Origin: JBGZFC01 sp964631255
Lineage (GTDB): Bacteria; Bacteroidota; Bacteroidia; Bacteroidales; Dysgonomonadaceae
Direction: 5' to 3'
DNA length: 50,126 nt
Assembly: GCA_964631255.1 (NCBI GenBank)
Contig: CAZVWS010000009.1
Span: 1-50,126, forward strand
How positions within the stretch are numbered: the first letter of the stretch is position 1; each line of letters opens with the position of its first letter. The translations under genes and the position numbers were made by a program. Below are positions 49,940-50,126 of this stretch, one piece after another. The notes beneath the pieces were generated by a model. The model worked only from the letters and a program-made list of their open reading frames with translations, was not told the DNA's origin and ran no database searches.

Positions 49940-50126
49940 TCCCCGAAAACCGAATAGTTTGTACCGCCTTACAGACGGGTTTTTTTGGGGTATTCTTAGC
50001 CGCAAGCTGCGCTCGTTCCTCGCTTACATGCGGTTATGAAAATTTCGCCTTACAGGCGACTACTTACCAACCACCATGTCACGTCCTAAAAAAAGTGGAC
50101 ACTTTTTGTCAGTTATTATTCTTGTT
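49940..50126. repeat. Gene-less repeat patch, possible IS end at the right border
   Basis: The stretch holds CGCCTTACAGACGGG and TTCGCCTTACAGGCGAC, related words typical of dispersed Bacteroidetes elements. At 50087-50110 AAAAAAAGTGGACACTTTTT looks like the terminal region of an IS3-type element whose body would lie past the border. No open frame is convincing. The window ends before this can be verified. Confidence 0.4.

Noticed and set aside
1..50126. tRNA or rRNA genes
   Set aside because: Intergenic regions were scanned by eye for cloverleaf arms and GTTCRA motifs on both strands; none was convincing. A tRNA search program would be decisive.

Overview
The window looks like a chromosome segment of an anaerobic, amino-acid-fermenting member of the Bacteroidetes, most likely order Bacteroidales. 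The clues are: type IX secretion (T9SS) C-terminal sorting domains; a lipoprotein form of TamA (TamL) with TamB; Bacteroidetes-type promoters (TAnnTTTG boxes, one with a perfectly spaced TTTG at -33); a dut-TPR-DUF4292-EnvC gene string; and two ammonia-releasing PLP lyases. Family or genus cannot be fixed from the sequence alone. One run of ten Ns (4911-4920) marks a scaffold join.

Layout. 1-51: first 17 codons of hisS. 281-5474, minus strand: an envelope/murein-salvage group (glycosyltransferase, SpoIID/LytB protein, AmpG-like sugar transporter, BadF-type sugar kinase). 5622-7001, minus: tyrosine phenol-lyase with its own promoter and terminator, divergent from 7310-11562, plus: cydD, cydC and an Ada-type alkyltransferase. 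11582-18319, minus: tamB-tamL. 18660-19745: a secreted T9SS leucine-rich-repeat-like protein. 19835-22246, minus: a GT2 and a GT83-type membrane glycosyltransferase. 22383-23579, minus: methionine gamma-lyase; 23732-25012, plus: glyA. 25159-27175 is the decayed, mobile patch: a broken outer-membrane protein gene and an IS4-type insertion sequence whose transposase is split at a T7 run. 27380-30361: two unrecognised small genes, a FAD oxidoreductase and a SRPBCC protein. 30704-35842: the two halves of a LysO lysine exporter, separated and inverted, enclosing two paralogous membrane phosphoesterases and fhs. 35943-40773: a secreted S9 peptidase, an RlmL-like rRNA methyltransferase with a repetitive basic tail, and an unrecognised cytosolic protein. 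40925-46689: dut, TPR lipid/envelope protein, DUF4292 lipoprotein, EnvC-like murein hydrolase activator and a nucleoside transporter. 46695-49292, minus: a TPR histidine kinase and LuxR-type regulator. 49492-50126: an orphan T9SS sorting-domain fragment followed by a patch of dispersed repeats.

How it fits together. Several blocks serve the cell envelope: murein sugar recovery, outer-membrane protein/lipid assembly (TamL/TamB), division-linked murein hydrolysis (EnvC) and surface glycan or lipid A modification (GT2/GT83). Another theme is amino-acid breakdown and one-carbon metabolism: tyrosine phenol-lyase and methionine gamma-lyase release pyruvate or 2-oxobutyrate plus ammonia, and GlyA and Fhs handle tetrahydrofolate one-carbon units. 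CydDC suggests a cytochrome bd-type oxidase elsewhere in the genome, i.e. tolerance of trace oxygen.

I did not find a CRISPR array, a phage, a tRNA or rRNA gene, or a clearly new multi-gene system. The most unusual items are the split and inverted LysO, the transposase slip site right after a catalytic Asp, the tyrosine phenol-lyase, the repeat-derived N-terminus of the SpoIID protein, and the repeated TAnnTTTG boxes that reset many start codons.
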